Of a stretch of 25,634 nt of DNA, positions 1 through 10,059 are shown one piece after another. The translations under genes were made by a program, and so were the position numbers. Origin of the DNA: Coprinopsis marcescibilis (Eukaryota; Basidiomycota; Agaricomycetes; Agaricales; Psathyrellaceae); NCBI GenBank assembly GCA_004369085.1, contig ML210452.1, positions 1 to 25,634 of the forward strand, read 5' to 3'. Position 1 is the stretch's first letter, and the number at the start of each line of letters is the position of its first letter. The notes beneath the pieces were generated by a model. That model was not told the DNA's origin. It ran no database searches and worked only from the letters and a program-made list of their open reading frames with translations.

Positions 1-99
1 ACGATAGTTCTCTTACTATATACCTTCATTCTGGTGGTGTTAGTTGACGACTTCCGTTCTAAGTCTCAACCCTTGGTGCCCATTCGTACTGGGGTAGTG

Positions 100-3000
100 G
101 CATTTGTTTAGAACATACCCGTCGTAGTCTATACGACGTGTTTCGCATTTTTGAGCTGAGTACAGCTTGTAAAATATACTTTATGCGATTTTTAGGGGTC
201 CCACACATACAGGGCGCATCAACACGCTCGCACGGCACAGCTGATGCAGGAATGCGCTGATAGTCCATTGCTGCAAGGAAGAGTGTCGGGTACCGGGTTT
301 GATTCTCCTGTCTGGAAGATGAGGGGTGATCAAGACTTAAAACATCTTACACACCTGCCAGAAGAAAACAGAATCTGTCCCAGTATACTTCTTGCTCAGG
401 TACCCATTGACCTGTGTTCCAAGGTCCGCGTTGGCCACCTCGTGGTTGGGGTACAACTCCAGCCCAAGGACACTACTTGCAATTGACTGCGACACAGATC
501 GAGGGTGACACCCTCCACCATGCCGATGGGTACGACGGTCATTCAATGCACTTGACGCACTCTGAAATGGTGCCCTTCGCTGATTACTGGAATTGTCAAC
601 AGCTTGCGCTTGATGATATGGCTTCAGCTTTTATTAACGGTCAATTGTTATCATCAAAATTCAGCCAAGTAGCAAAAGAGAACGTACTAATTCCATAAAT
701 CGAAGCTTTGCAGGCTGGTACTTCTCAGGGTCATGCTACTCAAACAAGCGCAATTTCTCTGCGGGGTCCAGCACTAGAGGGAATGAGACCTTGATACATG
801 TAGTTACCGCACATTATCTTACCCATGGCCATTAAATATGCAGGTACATCTTTGATACGCTCCTGGTACTCAGCAAGCTTACACAAGCCTGCATCAATAA
901 TTGATGCCGCAGTGTGACGAGTTTTCTTCAGCGTGGTCAATTGACGTTCAAGTGCTGCAAATGCCAAAAGTGCCTTCCCAAGCGACGGTGTTTTCTCTGC
1001 CGATAGAACTTGTTGGAATGCATGAGGGATCTCGCATAAGAATTGGCATCAGATATACTTGGAGAAATTAAGAAGACCTTCACACACCTCAAGAACCTCA
1101 GATGCAGTTATCAGTGCATTCCAATCATCCACTGACAGGGCATACTTCTGTAGCTCAGGAAATCCCTCAGTCATTTTAACAATTGCCTTGACTATTTTAA
1201 TCTCAAACGACCTGAATCAAAAACGGGTGTACCGACCTTTTGAAGAAAGATTGCACGGTCAATCATCAAAAATGTCGAAGACCACCGGGTGTCAACATCG
1301 TGTATGGGCTGAATCTCATGCCCAAAAAACTGCTTGGTAAGCTGCGCAAAGCTCTGCCTCTGAAGAGGTGAAGAATGAACCTGTAGAAAGAACATGAGTG
1401 CTGCTAATGACGTAGAAACTGACTCACAGATCGCACGAATGCATGCAGCGTTGCGATTGGATCGCGGTCCACAGCATCTAAGAATGATCTGTGCTCATGT
1501 TCATTACTGGGTTCACGAGCTAGATCTAGGTTAGTGATTGCTGCCAGGACTGCCTTGCAGGCGAGGTTAACAATATGAGGAAAACATCTAGAACAGCTGG
1601 ATGTTAGAGGTAAGACTCATATCACAGCCACAGACTTACCTGATCTGCCTCTCATCAGAGTCAAACTCGATGTCCCGGCCTTCTAACTCAATAGCAAGAA
1701 GAACCATGAACCGATGATTGTTGCTCGCATTGTCCATGTTTATCCATCCAATCTGGTTGACAAAGGCCATCAACTACAAACTTCAAGCAAGAGAAACCTT
1801 GCGCTCACCTGATTTGTAATGCCAACACAGTCAAAGATGTACAAAAACGCAGTCATCAAGTGCTCTCCATCATGCTTCCCAGGCACTCAGACAAAACCAA
1901 TTAGATCAGAGCGAAGCTGGATTTTTCTCTGAGGACCTGTTGGTGTCTTTACCGTGGTTCCTTCCATCCAGTGGATAGTAACAGCCATAAACGGCGTCAA
2001 GTTTGGATCACTCCACATATCCATTGTCGATGAAATCTTTCCAAGAGCATGCGCCTACAAATCAACACCATTAGTTGATCAGAATACTCTTCCAGCCAAG
2101 ACATAGTAAACGAAGAAACTGACCTTAATGTGCCCCTTCAAGTGCTCCACATGAGCCCCCCAAGTCTCAATCACCCTATCACGTATCTGCGAGCGATGAG
2201 GTATATCCTTGTCCTTGAGTTCGGAACGCAGCATGAGGAATATCTCCCGAAGGTACTGGCTCTCGATAACATTCAGCGACTGTCATCAGGCGTAAGTGTG
2301 TAATCAATCAGATATCAAAGAATGGGGGCGTACCTGATCATCAGCGACAACCCAGGACACAATGCTATTGATGAATGCCTCCTTCGAAAACAGGCGCTTC
2401 TGTTACATCCATGGGCATTTACGAGAAGGATCTTGATTGGATGATAATGAAGGAACACGAGTTACGATCAGAAGGTCTTATCTGATATAGTTTTTCTTGA
2501 TAAAGGACATGAGGATAGATAAGAAGTATTTATAGTATGATAACGGATGGACCTTATTGATGTAATCGATAAGAAGATAACAGAATTGTATTTAAACTTA
2601 CCTTGTTAGGTAGTTGTACTGTAGCTTCGATCTCGTTTCATTTGTATTCATCAGATAGTCTTGCAATACGAGTTTCTTCACTCGTCTTACTCGATCTCTA
2701 TTCAAACACTCGATTCGTCTCAACGTTAGCTTGTTGTGACTCTCCTCACTCGCTCCAAGACTATTGAATGACTAAGGCGTATTAATCGCCTTGCGTTGTA
2801 ACAGCTTCTGTGGTTCAGAATCCTCTGACAACCCAGGTTGAGAACGCTGCTGCCCATGACTAGCATGATACTCTTCAACCTTAGCCTGAGCTGCATTGGC
2901 AGTAATCTTGATGCTTTCTTTGTCGCATGCATCAACCCAGTCATCAATGTGATCATCCATGAGATGGGCGTGCAGGACTGTTGTGCTAGTCTTCTCTGAA

Positions 3001-3769
3001 AAGTGCTTAATCGACGGCGATCCACAATGGGTTTTGATCTTCCTGTGTTGAAGCAATGTTAGTGAAGCATAAGTTGGAGAGCTCAGTGATATGACGTACT
3101 GGCAGAACATGCAGATTCGTTCACAATTCTTGGCTATGGCATAAAACTTCCACACATCTTGCCCCCGATTCCCACCTCGGGCCTTCTGCTGATGTTTCTT
3201 CCTTGTTGGTTGGTGATCTGAGCCAGCCGACGATGGACTTGAGGATTGTGAGGACGATGGTGTGACAGATGGCATAGGAATGTTTTCATATTCGCCAGGA
3301 GATTGTGAATTCTCCAAGCTGTGATTTGTGTTTGCCAAAGCCATAGATGGACCATCTTCATGAACACTGATGGTGGAAGTCACTGAGCAATATGTGTTAG
3401 CCTGGCTCAGGACACGGGAGCAAGGCCCAAAACGAATCAAAGGGTTCTGAATCTCACCTTCGTTTATAACACCTAAAGTCGGGGCATTGAGATGGGAATT
3501 GAAGACTGGCTGCTCTAATCGGGTGTGACTGCAGATTGACAACATTAGTCCATGGAGTCACATTATACTTTATATGGACACGTATGCTGCACTTGGAAGG
3601 TTGACTCTAGCGAACCACCAGGTAAAACAACATGGGTCGTAACAGGACCCACAGCCGTGCAACCACGCCCTTGCCCTCAACCACGTCCTTGTCCAGCACC
3701 AGTAGAAGCCTCTGAGCCCATTGAGTCATTCAAAGCAGGATCAGCTTGAGATCTTTGTTTTGTTCGCAT
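100..3769 (-). pseudogene. hAT-1 transposase, multi-exon, inactivated
   Basis: Cut-and-paste hAT transposase, read from the right. The likely first Met is at 3769 (MRTKQRSQ), with a Gly/Arg-rich tail containing a TGA at 3679. A BED-type zinc finger lies near 2950-3160: a W..F region, C..C in ICMFCQ, then HLMDDH. Conserved blocks follow: FSKEAFINSIVSWVVADDQ (2400-2334), STMDMWSDPN with the first catalytic Asp, INMDNASNN with the second, CFPHIVNLACKAV, DTRWSSTFLMIDRAI, and near the C-terminus RYPTLFLAAMDY and SAVPCERV. Introns that restore the frame are visible at 2280-2333, 2055-2123, 1753-1808, 1588-1639 and 1381-1427. Damage includes the LTR insertion, a TGA at 1889-1887, a stop after LRLFE near 725, and loss of the usual residues after CERV. 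Non-functional. Confidence 0.9.
2401..2803 (+). mobile_element. Solo LTR of the Ty3/gypsy family at 14 kb
   Basis: A 403-bp LTR that starts TGTTAC and ends GTAACA. It is flanked on both sides by the 5-bp duplication GCTTC (2396-2400 and 2804-2808). It aligns along its whole length with the gypsy 3' LTR at 14003-14408. No internal retroelement sequence is present, so this is a solo LTR left by LTR-LTR recombination. Removing it together with one GCTTC copy restores the hAT-1 frame exactly (SEPQK joined to RLFSK), so it landed in an exon of an existing hAT copy. Confidence 0.92.
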
Positions 3770-4319
3770 TTTCCAGGATTCCCGTGAAGTTGTTCCAGGC
3801 TATGATATACGAATGAGCATGGGCAGAAATGAGGATGGGGACACAGGGCAATTCACCTTTTTCTATCTTTCCATGAGTTGCCCAAAGTCGCCATAAGCCT
3901 TGCCACATTCCCAAAAGGCTGAAGTGTCTGTGTCCATTCCTGTGTGTTCTGCAACATCCAGACGTAAGTAGGGAGCAGCCATCCAGGGTCGGGTGCGAAA
4001 TCGTTCAACAACAAGGCATAGACAGTCATATGGCGGCCATAAATGGTCTCATTTGGCAAAATAGTGCCAGATGATAACGGAGCAGCCACGGATGGTGTCC
4101 AGCACAAGTGTGTAAGACGTATTTGAGGGCAGCCTCGAGTTCATCAAGCAACAGCGACACAAATTACCTCTCAAGGCTGCAGAAATCACTCACTAAGCCT
4201 GTCCATCTTCGATTCTAGCTAGTCCAGACTACCGTGGCCTTTGAAGAAGTGGGTATTCGACATTCTCTGAGGCATAGTTGGTGGAGGAAAAGAGCAACAT
4301 GACGATTGACGTGGCATTC

Positions 4320-4495
4320 CCAATTCGGAAACACCCAACAACTCAACCAACTCAGTCGACTTGCCAACCGCTTTAAGCCGAGCCAAGTCCATTGAGTGGT
4401 ACAAAAATATCCGAGCTGCGACTCAAGTCGAACCACAAGTCAAGCGACTCGACTCAACGACTCAGTCGCTCCAAGCGGAGCGGGCGGCAACACTA
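4320..4495. repeat. hAT-1 subterminal short repeats
   Basis: The last ~175 bp of hAT-1 contain many copies of a short motif related to ACTCAGTCG, GACTCAAGTCG and CGACTCAACGACTCAGTCG, in both orientations. Clustered subterminal motifs of this kind are the usual transposase-binding sites of hAT elements. That role is inferred here from position and repetition only. Confidence 0.5.
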
Positions 4496-4928
4496 ACGAG
4501 CATAATCCGCAGATACTACCCGACTCGACAATCCAATGTGTGTTAAAAACCCGTTTATTCATGCATCTGACCTCCTGATTACACGTTTTCGTTCCGCAGA
4601 TCCGAGAAGATGGAGTTGCTCACCACCTTCTCTTGTCAGGAACCTATGACCTGTACACATGGTAAGTCTTAGTTTGGCCATATACAGTGTACAGACCATT
4701 GACCGACTGCCATATCTCTAAAGGTTGCTCACACCAGCCCGGCACCTCCCATATTATCTGGTGTCTAGCAAGCAGATAGGTAAGTAGGCGTCCGATTTCC
4801 AGCATCAATGACGCTTACCTGTCTTGCCAACAGGATACTCCACGCAACCCCAGCACCGACCTCTACACCTCTCCAAGCCAACCAGGCCTGATCGCTCCTT
4901 CTGGTAGTGACGGGCTGTGGATGCGAAA

Positions 4929-5260
4929 ATGAGAGTGGTGAGTATTTCTTTTGGTCATGTACAGTTCATAGAACTCACCAATTCGTCCTAGACTGTACGC
5001 CTCACCTGCAACGACCACATCGCCATCCGAAACCCCAACTTCCTGCCAACGTACTCACTGCATGGGTTTCTGAGAAAGGTTAGTACCATTTCTGTGCAAT
5101 AGAAACCTATGCTTACCCATAGTACGTCGTTGCAGACAGCCACTACCCAGGTAAGCTCGTTCCTGATCGCCTAAAAGTCATTGGTTGATCTATTGATGTT
5201 GCAGGAGTGTTCGTAAAATTGGAAGAGGCGCCCTTACCGTCGAAGGGGAGGGTACTGTAG
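4929..5260 (+). CDS. Hypothetical 59-residue spliced ORF
   Basis: Function not recognised. Joining 4929-4937, 4992-5078, 5123-5150 and 5205-5260 across three GT..AG introns (54, 44 and 54 bp) gives one open frame of 59 codons ending at TAG 5258-5260. It begins MRVTVRLTCNDHIAIRN and contains FLPTYSLHGFLRKYVVADSH. The frame stays open through four exons, with phase kept at each junction and conventional donors and acceptors. The product is small, and a diverged copy of the last two exons follows at 5338-5498 with stops in it. It may be a fragment of a larger lost gene. No signal peptide or known motif is visible. Confidence 0.28.
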
Positions 5261-5498
5261 ACTTTGATCCCGGTGAGTGATGGTCAGCACCCCATTTCAG
5301 AGAAATAGCGACCCTTGCTTGCCCATGATATATACAGATGACCAACACCCGCCCTATTGCCTAGGTATGTCTGTGGTATATGGTTCTTGGCTGACCGATT
5401 GATTTTGCAGGAGTGTTCAGATGATAGAAGACTGCATTGACGCAATCAAAAGGGGGAGGGTGCTGTGGTGGGGAATCGAGAATGATACTGGAATCCTG
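5079..5498 (+). repeat. Tandem duplication of an exon-intron unit (two diverged copies)
   Basis: Two adjacent ~200-bp units share the same order of parts. The first is an intron-like segment with CCATTTC..AATAG..CCT.TGCTT.CCCAT (5079-5122 and 5273-5337). Next come a short exon-like piece (5123-5150 and 5338-5364) and a second intron-like segment ending TTGATGTTGCAG or TTGATTTTGCAG. Last is an exon-like piece starting GGAGTGTTC and containing GGGGAGGGT (5205-5272 and 5411-5498). Encoded residues also correspond (ADSHYPGVF against DDQHPPYCLGVF). The second copy has stops soon after. The copies are clearly diverged, so this is not a recent duplication. Confidence 0.6.
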
Positions 5499-5875
5499 GT
5501 GAGTAGTATCCTTCGTGTACCCAAAACACGGTGGTATTGACCTTGACCGTGATAGACTCGCTTGTTATGCACGCTGCTCTCCCGCCCCTGATCACCACCG
5601 ATCGACAGGGTTGGAGCCATCTCTTATGACACCTGCACGCAGGCCCTCTCCTGCCTCTTAGTGTTTGCCGCTGACTAATCCTGCAAATACAGTGAATAAC
5701 ACCCCCTTCGTGCACCCGAGACGCAGTGATACTGACCTCTACTGTGCCAGACCCGTCTCTCATGATCGCTAAAAGCAGGCACGCTACTTTGTTTGCCGCC
5801 CAACGGTGCAACAGATCCGGTGGGTAACACCCCTCGTACTTGAACACGATGAATCTGACCTTGACTGTGCTTTGT
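5499..5875 (+). repeat. Three copies of a ~57-bp intron-like repeat
   Basis: Segments 5499-5555, 5692-5750 and 5820-5875 resemble each other from a GTG-type donor onward: GTGRRTAR.A.CC, then TCGTG or TCGTA, AC.CG, and a shared TGACCTTGACYGTG-like 3' part. The first two end in AG (GATAG, CCAG) and have the size of local introns. Sequences after the copies also look related (TCTCTTATGA..GTTTGCCGCTGAC against TCTCTCATGA..GTTTGCCGCCCAA). A weaker echo lies at about 6150-6300. They may be tandemly duplicated exon-intron units or a small repeat family that mimics introns. Confidence 0.55.
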
Positions 5876-5952
5876 CATCCGAGCTAGTCCAAGATCAGCC
5901 ATCAAATCCTTCAACTCGTTGCTCGCCGTCTTCTGTTCCTTGTCTTTTTCTT

Positions 5953-5969
5953 CCTCTCTCTCTCTCTCC
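5953..5969. repeat. CT microsatellite
   Basis: A short CT dinucleotide run inside a pyrimidine-rich stretch of the plus strand. No function is implied. Confidence 0.8.
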
Positions 5970-6340
5970 GCCTTAACACTGGAAGAATGCACGTCCGACA
6001 CTGCCATTCACAGCTCTGCCACCTTGATCCCGATGGCGCTGTGCCACATCACGGTTTCGTGGGATGGGATCAGTGATGGGTTTGCCCTATATAGCCCAAG
6101 TTTGTACCAAGGATCGCTCTTCGTTCTCCACTGCCAGCACTTGCGACTCACCATGACTGTCCTGTAATGCACACAACCCTCCCTCCCGTTCATCATTATA
6201 CCAACTCAAAAGGTTAAGTACGTCAACATCATTATCTCCTTGTTTGCGCGGTGGTACAAGTAGGTTCCAAGTTCTGCTGTGATGCGCTGTATTTGTTGCC
6301 ACTGACTTTTCTGATTTCCACGTGTAGCCTCTGAGGATAC

Positions 6341-8428
6341 ATGGGCCATATTCCCAGGTCAAGCTCAAGCCAAATCACCCATTCAGGCGCACACAGGACG
6401 GGGTCTCCAACTGTGTCTTGTGCGCTGGCTTTTCTGGTACTGTGGTCCTCATCAGCTATTTGGACTAATCGCTTGAACCCTAGTTCGCAACAGAATGATT
6501 TTTGAACTGTTTGAGGTCTGCGTTCTCAGGTCTGTTACAATTAATTTCCGGTGTCTCGACCATTCTAACCCTTTTCATACAGCTCCTCTTTTCTCCGTTT
6601 GTTTTTGCCTTACCCGAAATACTGCTCCTCCAAATCGAGCCTCCACCGTGACTCACCTCACTTGCGCCTATCTCGTGCATTCCGCTGCGCCTCTCGTGCA
6701 TTAAACCTCTCCACTGTGCAAGTGCTCAACAGCCTCTGGGAAGGCCGGAAACCTTGATTGTCCTGGTGAGCTCTTCTGATGCTGGGTCTTCGTCAGCATG
6801 ACAAGTACAGTATCGAATAGACACAATGCCTATCTATAGATGTAGTTTATATTGTACCAATTGTAAGAAAGTATTCCCCAAAAGCAAAAGTGCCAGAGGT
6901 TCATTTACGGAGTACTACAATTGATCAGTAGTTTTAAATTCATCAGAGGTTTGAAATGTCACAAAACGCTCACAGTGTGAGACGCGTTTTGCGACTGTGG
7001 GACTTTCTCAGCGCCCAACATCAAATTCAGGCTCTGACTTCGGCAACACGGCAAGCATAACAACCTTCCCTAAAAGTCATCTTCTCTGCACACCGATTTA
7101 ATTACATAGAGCTGTTGGTACTACATATAAGAGTGTCTGGGCCAACACCCAAGTCATTTGAAGGAAGGGAAGATGAGATATTACAGGATTTCAAACTACT
7201 GATCAATGATAGTACCTGCGTGCCACGGTTGTACTCTGATCATTACGCAGCCTTGCGGATCAGTACATAGCCATTACTGATATGTCCTCTATCCCAAGTT
7301 CAGTTCAGCGCCGGCGTTGTTTCGTAGCCATTGAAGATGCACCTCGCTTGCTGCAGGCAAATGCGCATCCTTTGGAGGAGCCACACCTGTCATAATTTAT
7401 CTGAACCATGCTTAGTCGAGCCTACCCACATACCCTTGAAGCCCTCAGCAATACTGGTGACCGAAAGATGACCAACATTGCCATACATTACATGTGTTTC
7501 CACCGGGAACTAACAGCTGGTCGGGAGGGATTTCAAGGAACCCCTTACCTTTGAAGCATTTTCCAATATCACAACGAGTGATTATCAAGTATGGACAGTG
7601 TTTAGAGCCAGCGAGAGAGACAACACATTATATGTTGCAGTATCTGTAAGTGTCCTCTGAATAAACGTATTGAGCGCCGGGACATTGAAACCATGCTTAA
7701 TTGTTACATGCGATTATAATGGCTTATAATCACATACAATTATTATGTGGTGTTCCAACCTCTGCACATTCCCTTCCATCATTCCTTCGAAACCAGTGGT
7801 CACCGAAATCACATCGTTTATGTTTCCCAGGCCTGCCCATTGTATATGTATGTAAACTAAAACGTGTACGGCACATACACCGTTTGGCATTGTGCGATGG
7901 TAATCTGGCCGAAGCGTCGCGCTTCAAAGCTTCGCAGCCAAGACCTTGGCTCAGCGCTCAGCAATGATGAGACGGTGCATCCTCATGTAATGTGCATACG
8001 TTTCCAACCAAGCTCAGGGTAAAATTGAGTAGGCATTAGGTAGCAACACAGGTAGACACAAACCGACTGCTCACACGCTGGCCTCTAAGCGACTGCGGCT
8101 TGATCCATAACACAAAGTGACATCCATTCATGGGACATATGGTAGAATACATACAAGTTTGGCCTCACCAAAGCACCTCATCTAAGGCAGGCCTTCGCAC
8201 AACAACATATAGACGATGACCGAATCACCTCGACAACCTGGACCAAACGTTGAAAGACGCATTGGACGCCTTCAAACCATCACGGATTGGCTGCATCAAG
8301 CTCCAGCGGCAGGCGGCGGCATACCTGCTGCAACTCATCTTAGCATCTGACATTGATCCACAAGTTGTGCACCGCCCATCTCGGTCGGAGAAACACACAG
8401 TTCAAAGGGCCAAGAAATAAAGCTAGGA
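6341..8428. other. No recognisable gene (about 2.1 kb)
   Basis: AT-leaning sequence without a convincing gene on either strand. Two short open stretches were noted but not called: one of about 54 codons around 7102-7270 on the plus strand without an ATG (contains KSFEGREDEILQDFKLLIND), and a 44-codon ATG frame at 8216-8350 (begins MTESPRQPGPNVERRIG). Neither matches a family I know. A hairpin lies at 6963-6990. Confidence 0.5.
6963..6990. repeat. Short hairpin
   Basis: AAAACGCTCACA pairs with TGTGAG..CGTTTT: a 12-bp stem with a one-base loop (G) and a three-base bulge (ACG). It lies in a gene-free stretch. It could be a remnant of a terminal inverted repeat or a chance palindrome. Confidence 0.5.
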
Positions 8429-8504
8429 TTATAATGTATTATAAGGACCCACAGAATAATTTCATGCTGAACAGAAATTATCAAGTTTATAATACATTAT
8501 AAGG
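8429..8504. repeat. Paired 18-bp near-palindromic AT-rich repeats
   Basis: TTATAATGTATTATAAGG (8429-8446) and TTATAATACATTATAAGG (8487-8504) differ only at two central bases. Because each is nearly self-complementary, they are both direct and inverted repeats of each other, about 40 bp apart. They sit just upstream of the DDE transposase remnant and may mark an element edge, but no target duplication could be shown. Confidence 0.55.
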
Positions 8505-8535
8505 TCATGCAAACTTTTCGTAAAAAGTGTGATGT

Positions 8536-9833
8536 GTGGGGCAGGGTAAAGTACTCTGTTTTGTGGAGCCTCTGAAAGGCCAATACGTTGATGGGCACAA
8601 GCGCGAAGATGTTGTTTATCACCATAAAATGATTTACATCCCAAAGTTTGACCTGTTCCTTCATCGTATGCGTGTCTATGACAAAGACGGCATCCTCATG
8701 GCAGCAACTTCCTCTGGCGACTCCCCCACATCATCCAATAACTCACCAATCCATCACATTGTTGTCTGGTATCATGATGAAAGCATATTTTATGCTCACA
8801 ACAGGCGCTGCAAGTGATGGTTCCACAAAGATGCAACACCCAAGCCTTACACAAAAGGTGAAGGTGCCTCACTGATGGTTGCTGATTTTGTGTCAGCAGA
8901 TTATGGATATTTGCGCTCACCAGATGGAGAGGAGTCTGCATGCTGCATTCACAGACCTGGGAAAAACGAGGATGGCTACTTCACCAATGATGACATAATC
9001 GAGCAATCAACAGAAGCAATAAAAATCCTCAAAACCCACTTTTAGGATGAAGATCACATTCTCATTTTTGACAATGCCACAACCCATCTCAAGTGCCCAG
9101 ATTATGCAATCTCGCCCCGGAAAATGCCCAAAAACACTCCAAAGGATGGGAACAATTGACTGATGTAGATGAACATGTGTGATGAGCATGGGAAGGTTGT
9201 TCCAGGGGAAAAGATTAAAGCTCCCATGGGTGATGGTATGTTCAATGGAAAACCACACTTGTTTTATTTTCCAGATGGTCATCCTCAGGCGGGTATTTTC
9301 AAGGGGATGGTGGAAATTCTCAAGGAGCGAAGCCTTGATCCAGGGAAGAAGAATGCCAAGTATAAAGGGTTCAAGTGTCCACCCCCACAGCTTGACTGCT
9401 GCTACCGCCAGATGCTTTACAATCAGCCAGACTCTGCCAATGTTCCATCATGCTTGGAGCTGCTTGGCAAGGAACACGATGTGGAGATTTTATTCTTGCC
9501 AAAATTCCATTGTGAATTGAATCCAATCAAGCAGTGCTGGGGATATGCAAAACGGATCTATTGCCTCAACCCAGAGTTGTCATGTGAGGATGCTCTCCAC
9601 AGCAATGCAATTTCCACCATAAATTCAGTGCCTTTGGTGTCTATTCGACGGTATGTGCTAATTATTCCATGTTCTGACCAAGTAAGACTAATTCACACTG
9701 CCATAGATTCTGTAACCGGAGCTTGCAACCCTTGGATGCCTATCAAAATGGTCTAGATGGGAAACAGGCCGCTTGGGCAGCAAGAAAATACTGTACCATC
9801 ATACTTTGCCGCCTAAGTGGCAGGAAGACTTGA
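8536..9833 (+). pseudogene. DDE-superfamily transposase, 5'-truncated and dead
   Basis: A transposase of a DDE family that I recall as common in mushroom genomes, distantly like Tc1/mariner. Conserved blocks in one frame are KGQYVDGHKREDVVY, VVWYHDESIFYAHNRR (first Asp), VADFVSADYGYLRSPDGEE, GYFTNDDIIEQ, ILIFDNATTH (second Asp), CYRQMLYNQPD, LPKFHCELNPIKQCWGYAKR and, after a 56-bp intron (9651-9706), DAYQNGLDGKQAAWAARKY. The expected DNA-binding N-terminus is absent upstream of about 8550. In-frame stops are TGA 8815, TAG 9043, TGA 9157 and TAG 9166. The acidic residue expected after NPI is Lys (AAG 9529-9531), so catalysis would be lost even without the stops. Exon 2 ends at TGA 9831-9833. 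Confidence 0.85.
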
Positions 9834-10059
9834 TTTCGGACGGCTTGGCCCTGGCATAATTTGTTTTGGTATCTACTCAATGAATTCTCTGTCATTTGCT
9901 CTCATTTTTTTGAATGTATATACTGTACCCTAATTAAAGTAGACTCATGAGATTTGTTCTATGCTAAATGATACAGTTATTTACGAATCCCAGACTTTGT
10001 GTTTGTTGTGCCCAATCCAGACGGTGTTGTCACACATTGTCACACCACATGACATTGGC
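9834..10059. other. Spacer, no gene seen
   Basis: AT-rich sequence between the DDE transposase and the copia fragment. No terminal repeat, target duplication or LTR was found, so both neighbours appear to be truncated here. Confidence 0.5.

Larger units (their letters stand above)
1..4495 (-). mobile_element. hAT DNA transposon hAT-1, decayed, left end outside window
   Basis: A class II hAT element read on the minus strand. The transposase fills most of it. The right end is placed at 4495 because the minus strand there begins TAGTGTTGCCGCCCGCTCCG, which has the look of a hAT terminal repeat, followed by subterminal GACTC-type repeats. The matching left terminal repeat is not visible, so the element probably continues beyond base 1, and the 8-bp target duplication cannot be checked. 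A solo LTR (2401-2803) interrupts it. The stretch between the transposase start (3769) and 4495 shows no convincing coding and is probably 5' untranslated and subterminal sequence. The transposase identity is firm; the right boundary is inferred. Confidence 0.8.
4496..6340 (+). other. Unassigned intron-dense, internally duplicated region
   Basis: No protein family recognised. The plus strand contains a run of GT..AG segments of intron size: 4662-4723, 4780-4833, 4938-4991, 5079-5122, 5151-5204, 5273-5337, 5365-5410, then 5499-5555 and 5692-5750. Most have GTRAGT-like donors and end in CAG or TAG. The pieces between them are short (about 27-136 bp) and some read as protein, but splicing the first three gives a stop (TAG at the 4779 junction). 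Several units are diverged copies of others. It could be a decayed intron-rich host gene, a low-expression real gene whose exons I cannot join correctly, or repetitive non-coding DNA. The segment 5900-6340 holds a CT tract and vague similarity to the upstream repeats, but no gene. Confidence 0.4.

Noticed and set aside
3552..3749. Plus-strand ORF with a repetitive CPQPRPCP segment
   Set aside because: The minus strand here gives the Gly/Arg-rich N-terminus of the hAT-1 transposase; the plus ORF is its complement.
3853..4107. Minus-strand ORF of 84 codons upstream of the hAT-1 start
   Set aside because: No family resemblance, inside hAT-1's probable 5' region, not joined to the transposase by a clear intron.
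4361..4578. Overlapping small ORFs on the plus strand
   Set aside because: They lie in the hAT-1 terminal region made of short GACTC-type repeats, which accounts for the open frames.
5499..5875. CRISPR-like array, because of spaced ~57-bp repeats
   Set aside because: The repeats are diverged and unevenly spaced (193 and 128 bp), there are no cas genes, and the DNA is eukaryotic.
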